A stretch of DNA of 42,133 bases from an uncultured Geobacter sp. Lineage in GTDB: Bacteria; Desulfobacterota; Desulfuromonadia; Geobacterales; Geobacteraceae. A model generated the notes under the pieces. That model was not told where the DNA came from. It saw only the letters and a program-made list of their open reading frames with translations, and ran no database searches. Below, piece after piece: positions 38,027-42,133 of this stretch (position 1 is its first letter; each line of letters opens with the position of its first letter). The position numbers were made by a program, and so were the translations under genes. The stretch covers positions 1 through 42,133 of the forward strand of contig CALABV010000092.1 in the NCBI GenBank assembly GCA_937886325.1, in the 5' to 3' direction.

Positions 38027-39154
38027 CTAGATCATCAACTTCCCTTCCGAAAGCAGCACTTCCTTCGCGCCGTCCTCCCCCACGGCGGTCAGGGTCGGCC
38101 CGTAGAAGACGAAGTCCTCGTGGAACGGCGTGCTCACCGTTCCGCCGAAGCCGGAATTGTCGCCGAGGGCGATGTGGATGGTACCCAGGATCTTTTCCGC
38201 CTCCAGGATATTGTCCGGCCGCGTGGCCCGATCATTGGTGCCGATGCCCAGTTCCGCGATGTTCCGGTTCAGATCGCTCCTTTCGAATCTTTCCTCCAGA
38301 ACCTTCCGGTACGGCTCGTCTCCCCGGATCTCCGTCACCCTTCCCTCCCGCACCACCAGCTCCAGGGGAGAGCCGAGCCTGCGCATCGGCGCGAACTCCA
38401 TGACCATCACCCCCTCGCTCGTTCCCTCAAGCGGGGCCAGGTAGACCTCTCCGGCCGGGAGGTTGCCGAAGCTCCCCGGATTAGTGAGGAGGCCGTCGTC
38501 GCCCTTTGCCGACCTCCCCTTCTTGCCGAAGCGCATCCGGGTGCCGTTGCCGGTTTCAACGGTTATCTCCGCGGCCCGGTTGATCCGCTCCGCGAGACGC
38601 TCTGTGCGCTCCGCGAGAAGCGGCCAGTCGACGCGCATCGATGAAAAGAACATCTCCGGATCGAAATGGGGAAGGCTGGCAAAGCGCGTCCCGGTCAGAT
38701 TGAGCAGGGAACGGAAGCGGGTATGGCTGGTCGAGTTGTTGGACATGGCAATCACCACATCCGCGGCCGACTCCCTCCCGGCCAGCGCGATTTCCCGTGC
38801 CCGTTCAATCTGATCTTCCGTAGCCTGCTTTGCCAGGAGCGCCGGAAGGATCCCCCCGGAAACGAGAGCATCAACCACCGAATCGCCGAATGCTCCCCGC
38901 CACAGGTCCTCCGGGGGCTCCACCCCGGAGGCCGCGGTTGCGGGAAAGGAGAAAAAGGAGGCGTTCCCGTAGAACCGCGACGCGAAGTCCGCCGCGTCCC
39001 GTGCCGCCTGGAGGAGCCGGCGCCGCCTCTCGTCCTCTCCGGACGGCTCCTCGTCGGGACGGATGGTATCGCTGAACACGAGAATCCTTTCCCCCTTCCG
39101 CGCCCCCATATTGACGCTGAAAAGCGATTGAAACGCATCTTCCAGTGTATACAT
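38027..39154 (-). CDS. M29-like aminopeptidase
   Basis: A 375-residue cytoplasmic protein from the ATG at 39154, with AAGGAGG 7 bp upstream. The N-terminal part has VNMGARKGERILVFSDT, as in the AmpS/M29 leucyl-aminopeptidase family. The C-terminal metal site region reads ELGIGTNDRA, LEAEKILGTIHIALGDN and VSTPFHEDFVFYGP, which provide the family's Glu, His and Asp ligands. It should remove N-terminal residues from peptides using two metal ions. It is convergent with the rubredoxin gene and divergent from pfk. Confidence 0.8.
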   Translation of the reverse strand: MYTLEDAFQSLFSVNMGARKGERILVFSDTIRPDEEPSGEDERRRRLLQAARDAADFASRFYGNASFFSFPATAASGVEPPEDLWRGAFGDSVVDALVSGGILPALLAKQATEDQIERAREIALAGRESAADVVIAMSNNSTSHTRFRSLLNLTGTRFASLPHFDPEMFFSSMRVDWPLLAERTERLAERINRAAEITVETGNGTRMRFGKKGRSAKGDDGLLTNPGSFGNLPAGEVYLAPLEGTSEGVMVMEFAPMRRLGSPLELVVREGRVTEIRGDEPYRKVLEERFERSDLNRNIAELGIGTNDRATRPDNILEAEKILGTIHIALGDNSGFGGTVSTPFHEDFVFYGPTLTAVGEDGAKEVLLSEGKLMI

Positions 39155-39341
39155 ATCGTTCCTCCTTACGGATATCTCCGCGCAGTATGCAGCCAAAGGG
39201 TATCCGAATCAAGAAACAACTCCGGAAAATAATGACACGTCGGCAAAATCATGTGATAAAATCCAACGGTATCGTTTCGGCAGTCCGTTTTTCCCTTCGG
39301 GCCGGAACGGGTTTCATTATCCGACGGAGAAAGGAGCTTCC

Positions 39342-40514
39342 ATGGCTGAAAAACAGAAAACCGTCGCAATCCTGACCGGGGGTGGAGATGTACCGGGCCT
39401 CAATCCGGCGCTGAAGACCCTGGTGGGCCGCGCCGCTGAAAACGGGTATCGCATCATCGGCATCCGGCGCGGATGGGGAGGGCTCCTGGAATGCAATCCC
39501 GCGGACCCGCAGTCGATCGCGCGGAATACCGTGCTTCTGGATCGCCAGGCTGTCCGCACCGTGGACCGGACCGGGGGCACGTTCCTCCACACGAGCCGCA
39601 CCAACCCCGGAAAGGTGGGGGTCAAGGAGATTCCCGAGTTTCTCAGGACGCAGGAGCACGACCCGTCGTCCAAGGACAAGTTCGATTTCACCCCCCACAT
39701 CCTGTCCGTGCTGTCGCACCTGGAGATCGACGCCCTGATCCCCATCGGCGGCGACGACACCCTGAGCTACGCGGAGCGTCTCCACCGGGAAGGGTTTCCG
39801 GTCGTGGCCATTCCCAAGACCATGGACAACGACGTGTTCGGCACCGACTACTGCATCGGGTTCTCGACAGCCGTTACCCGCAGCGTCAATTTCATCCATA
39901 ACCTGCGCACCAGCGCGGGCTCCCATGAACGCATCGCAATCATCGAACTGTTCGGCCGTAACTCCGGAGAAACATCCCTGATCTCGGCCTACCTCTCCGG
40001 CGTTGACCGTGCTCTCATCTCCGAAGTTCCCTTCGACGTGGAACGCCTCGCCAGGCTGCTCGTGGAAGACAAGAGGGGAAACCCCAGCAACTACGCCATG
40101 GTCACCATTTCGGAAGGCGCCTCCATGATCGGCGGACAGATTGTCGAGTACGGCCAGGAAGACGCCTACGGCCACCGCAAGCTGGGCGGGATCGGCGTAG
40201 TGGTGAGCGAGGCCGTCAAACAGCTCACCGGTTCCCACATCATCTACCAGCAACTCTCCTACCTGATGCGTTCCGGAGCCCCGGACTCCCTGGACCTGAT
40301 GGTCGCCTTCAACTACGCCACCATGGCCATGGACCTCATTGCAGAGGGCGCGTCGGGTCGCATGGTCGCGCTCCAGGGAGGAACCTACACCCATATTCCC
40401 ATCAGCACTATCATGCAGGGGCAGAAACGGGTGGATGTTACGGAACTTTATGATGTCGACGTCTACCGGCCCAAGGTGCGCCATGTCCTCGGCAAGCCAA
40501 TGTTTTTGTACTGA
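39342..40514 (+). CDS. pfkA: 6-phosphofructokinase, residues of the pyrophosphate-dependent type
   Basis: A 390-residue PFK that phosphorylates fructose-6-phosphate. The start has GGTGGDVPGLN-like ILTGGGDVPGLNPALKTL. The phosphate donor site is P-I-G-G136-G-D138-D139, and the catalytic loop is P158-K159-T-M-D162-N-D. In E. coli these two positions are Gly104 and Gly124 and the enzyme uses ATP; Asp and Lys there are the mark of PPi-dependent PFKs. Substrate binding includes ELFGRNSGETSL. GAAAGGAG precedes the ATG. It stands alone. Confidence 0.9.
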   Translation: MAEKQKTVAILTGGGDVPGLNPALKTLVGRAAENGYRIIGIRRGWGGLLECNPADPQSIARNTVLLDRQAVRTVDRTGGTFLHTSRTNPGKVGVKEIPEFLRTQEHDPSSKDKFDFTPHILSVLSHLEIDALIPIGGDDTLSYAERLHREGFPVVAIPKTMDNDVFGTDYCIGFSTAVTRSVNFIHNLRTSAGSHERIAIIELFGRNSGETSLISAYLSGVDRALISEVPFDVERLARLLVEDKRGNPSNYAMVTISEGASMIGGQIVEYGQEDAYGHRKLGGIGVVVSEAVKQLTGSHIIYQQLSYLMRSGAPDSLDLMVAFNYATMAMDLIAEGASGRMVALQGGTYTHIPISTIMQGQKRVDVTELYDVDVYRPKVRHVLGKPMFLY

Positions 40515-40553
40515 CTCCAATTTGCATTCAAGATGTCACGACTTTTTGTAAGA

Positions 40554-40601
40554 GCGGCCCCGTGTGGCCGCCCAAAAGCGGGCAACCACATGGGGTTGCC
40601 C
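40554..40601. repeat. REP-like double palindrome
   Basis: Two adjacent hairpins: GCGGCC (40554-40559) with GGCCGC (40566-40571), and GGGCAACC (40580-40587) with GGTTGCCC (40594-40601), joined by CCAAAAGC. The flanks (AAGAGCGGCC and GCCCCTACATC) resemble an interspersed repeat seen in many deltaproteobacterial genomes. It lies between pfkA and the DAHP synthase gene and could end or slow transcription. Confidence 0.7.
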
Positions 40602-40714
40602 CTACATCTCGATGCCGTATTGATTGAACCGTATTGATTCAAAAATAGAACGAATAACGAAGATCCTTCGAATCCGCGCTGTTATCTCACACATGAAAAA
40701 GGAATGAACCACGC

Positions 40715-41782
40715 ATGATCAAGACCAACAACCTGAAAATCAGAGGCATCACCCCCATCATTGCCCCCACGGACCTGCGGCAGGTCTTCCCGGTTTCCGA
40801 GGAAGCGGGCGAATTCGTCAACCTGAGCCGACTGCACATCAAGAATATCCTGAAGGGGCTGGACCCGCGCCTCATGGTGGTGGTGGGACCATGTTCCATC
40901 CACGACCCCAAGGCCGCGCTGGAGTATGCCTCGCGCCTCGCCCGCCTCTCGGATGAGCTGTCCGACCAGCTGTTTCTCATCATGCGGGTCTACTTCGAGA
41001 AACCCCGCACCACCATCGGCTGGAAAGGCCTCATCAACGACCCGGACATGAACGGCAGCCACCTGATTTCCAAGGGCCTGGGGATCGCCAGGAACCTGCT
41101 CTGCGCCATCACGGACATGCGCCTTCCTGTGGCGACGGAGATGCTCGACCCCATCACCCCGGAATATCTCGCCGACCTCCTGAGCTGGGGCGCCATCGGC
41201 GCGCGCACCACCGAATCCCAGACCCACCGGGAAATGGCCAGCGGGCTCTCCTTCCCCATCGGCTTCAAGAACGGCACCGACGGCAACCTCCAGATCGCCA
41301 TCGACGCCATGAAATCGGCGCTTCACTCCCACAGCTTCCTGGGTATCAACAAGGAGGGAAAGACCTCCATCATCCAGACCACGGGAAACCAGGACGTGCA
41401 CATGGTCCTGCGCGGCGGCTCGAAAAAGGCCAACTTCCATCCCGAAGACATCCGGAAGACCATAGAACTCATGGAAAAGGCGCAGTTGCACCCGACCATC
41501 ATGGTCGACTGCAGCCACGGCAACTCGGAAAAAAACCATGAAAAGCAGCCACGGGTGCTGGAGCAGGTGGTGGAACAGATCGTTGCCGGGGAGGGGAAAA
41601 TTTCGGGAGTGATGATTGAAAGCAACCTGGAGGCTGGAAACCAGCCGCTTGCCAAGGATCCGTCCCTTCTCAGGTACGGTGTCTCCATAACCGACAAGTG
41701 CATCGACTGGCGGACCACGGAGGAGATGCTCCGCTTCGCGCACGGCAAGCTGAAGGAAAGCGGCGGACGGCCCGTCGCATGA
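40715..41782 (+). CDS. aroG: 3-deoxy-7-phosphoheptulonate synthase (type I DAHP synthase)
   Basis: A 355-residue enzyme of aromatic amino-acid synthesis: phosphoenolpyruvate plus erythrose-4-phosphate gives DAHP. Motifs are VVVGPCSIHDPKAALEYA (metal-binding Cys), VYFEKPRTTIGWKGLINDP, SQTHREMASGLSFPIGFKNG (KNGTDG phosphate loop) and TIMVDCSHGNSEKNH. It matches the AroF/G/H class with the N-terminal regulatory extension. Which aromatic amino acid inhibits it cannot be read. An AAGGAATG lies 8-11 bp upstream of the ATG. A terminator follows. Confidence 0.95.
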   Translation: MIKTNNLKIRGITPIIAPTDLRQVFPVSEEAGEFVNLSRLHIKNILKGLDPRLMVVVGPCSIHDPKAALEYASRLARLSDELSDQLFLIMRVYFEKPRTTIGWKGLINDPDMNGSHLISKGLGIARNLLCAITDMRLPVATEMLDPITPEYLADLLSWGAIGARTTESQTHREMASGLSFPIGFKNGTDGNLQIAIDAMKSALHSHSFLGINKEGKTSIIQTTGNQDVHMVLRGGSKKANFHPEDIRKTIELMEKAQLHPTIMVDCSHGNSEKNHEKQPRVLEQVVEQIVAGEGKISGVMIESNLEAGNQPLAKDPSLLRYGVSITDKCIDWRTTEEMLRFAHGKLKESGGRPVA

Positions 41783-41812
41783 GTGGAATTTTGCAACGAC
41801 AATGACCCACTA

Positions 41813-41856
41813 CACCGGCAGGGCGCGAAACTCTATATAGCGTTTCCCTGCCGGTG
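41813..41856. terminator. Bidirectional hairpin between convergent genes
   Basis: CACCGGCAGGG (41813-41823) pairs perfectly with CCCTGCCGGTG (41846-41856); the inner GAAAC and GTTTC extend it after a small bulge. It fills the gap between the DAHP synthase stop (41782) and the convergent gene's stop (41859). There is no long T-tract. Confidence 0.6.
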
Positions 41857-41858
41857 CT

Positions 41859-42062
41859 CTACGCGGGCGGCTTCTTCTCCTCTTTCTTTCCCCGGCCCGC
41901 TCCATGGAAGCGGATTTCACGGATACGGTCGGTCCCAATCCTGACCCAGCCGTCGGAACGAAGAAACGCCTTTATCTTTCCGGCAAGTATCAGCGAATCG
42001 AGCTTGCTGTCATGGACGATTCCCGTCGAATCATCGCTGAATATCACCTTTATCTCTTTCAT
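41859..42062 (-). CDS. GSU3473-like small protein
   Basis: A 67-residue protein from ATG 42062: MKEIKVIFSDDSTGIVHDSK, then LDSLILAGKIKAFLRSDGWV and RIGTDRIREIRF, with a Lys/Glu-rich tail. The pattern of LDxLIxxGKIxxFxRSxGWVRxGxDxIR fits a small family named after Geobacter sulfurreducens GSU3473; its function is unknown. The ribosome site is weak (GGTGG). From 42063 to the window end no gene is seen. Confidence 0.75.
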   Translation of the reverse strand: MKEIKVIFSDDSTGIVHDSKLDSLILAGKIKAFLRSDGWVRIGTDRIREIRFHGAGRGKKEEKKPPA

Positions 42063-42133
42063 ACCACACCACCCGCGCACTACACTGTCCCCTGTCGCGA
42101 TCAACGGACGACGAGCGAGACGGCATGGACTCA

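Overview
The window looks like chromosomal DNA of a Geobacter-type bacterium (Desulfuromonadota, probably Geobacterales). This is inferred from recognised families rather than from any marker gene: a small GSU3473-type protein, DUF6485, DUF4019, a long-form integron integrase remnant, and a tandem PqiA/PqiB/PqiC lipid-transport operon. No rRNA or tRNA gene and no CRISPR array was seen. Base composition is patchy: AT-richer cassette DNA at the left, a very GC-rich stretch at about 4.6-10.4 kb, and intermediate GC after that.

Left end (1-4.5 kb) is a decayed chromosomal integron. A broken integron integrase (184-537, minus) points away from a row of cassettes separated by three attC-like sites (1939-2009, 2871-2934, 3979-4035). 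The cassettes carry a DUF3592 remnant, a reversed PAS protein with two cysteine quartets, a secreted dienelactone-hydrolase-like enzyme, and a small protein with a HEPN-like R-X4-H motif. A complete RAYT (REP-associated tyrosine transposase) element sits between the integrase and the first cassette and cuts the DUF3592 gene exactly at its right end. A second, internally deleted RAYT mini-element lies at 10.7-10.9 kb.

From 4.6 to 10.5 kb there are two coupled polytopic DUF2157-like membrane proteins, a SAM methyltransferase, a stub of a secreted protein, and a two-gene minus-strand operon. That operon pairs a benzoate-CoA-ligase-like adenylating enzyme with an unusual acyl carrier protein/alpha-beta hydrolase fusion.

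From 11 to 21.5 kb there is a plus-strand run. It starts with split PqiA, PqiB (three MCE domains) and the PqiC lipoprotein, which together should shuttle lipids across the periplasm. Next come a degenerate diadenylate-cyclase-like sensor protein, an inhibitory-type serpin, the ribosome-assembly GTPase RsgA, an exported phosphatidylserine-decarboxylase-like protein coupled to DUF4019, a Cys-rich DUF6485 protein and a small secreted protein. A strong terminator closes this run at 21427-21462.

From 21.6 to 34 kb there is a tandem universal-stress protein translationally coupled to a Na,K-ATPase-like (P2C) P-type ATPase, then a frameshifted WG-repeat remnant, an NmrA-like reductase, a DUF3465 lipoprotein and an uncharacterised coiled-coil protein. 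These are followed by a YpfJ-type zinc protease coupled to a small membrane protein that itself carries HExxHxxQ, the Tex RNA-binding protein, an unknown protein behind a Fur-box-like promoter, a quinol-type nitric oxide reductase N-terminal remnant and a UspA protein. Two related large hairpins occur at 28451-28525 and 33556-33603.

From 34 to 42 kb there is a PAS histidine kinase overlapping a receiver-AraC regulator, a ferredoxin followed by a rubredoxin-MoaD/ThiS fusion with odd terminal residues, an M29-like aminopeptidase, a phosphofructokinase with pyrophosphate-type residues, a REP-like double hairpin, a type I DAHP synthase (first step of aromatic amino-acid synthesis) and the GSU3473-like protein.
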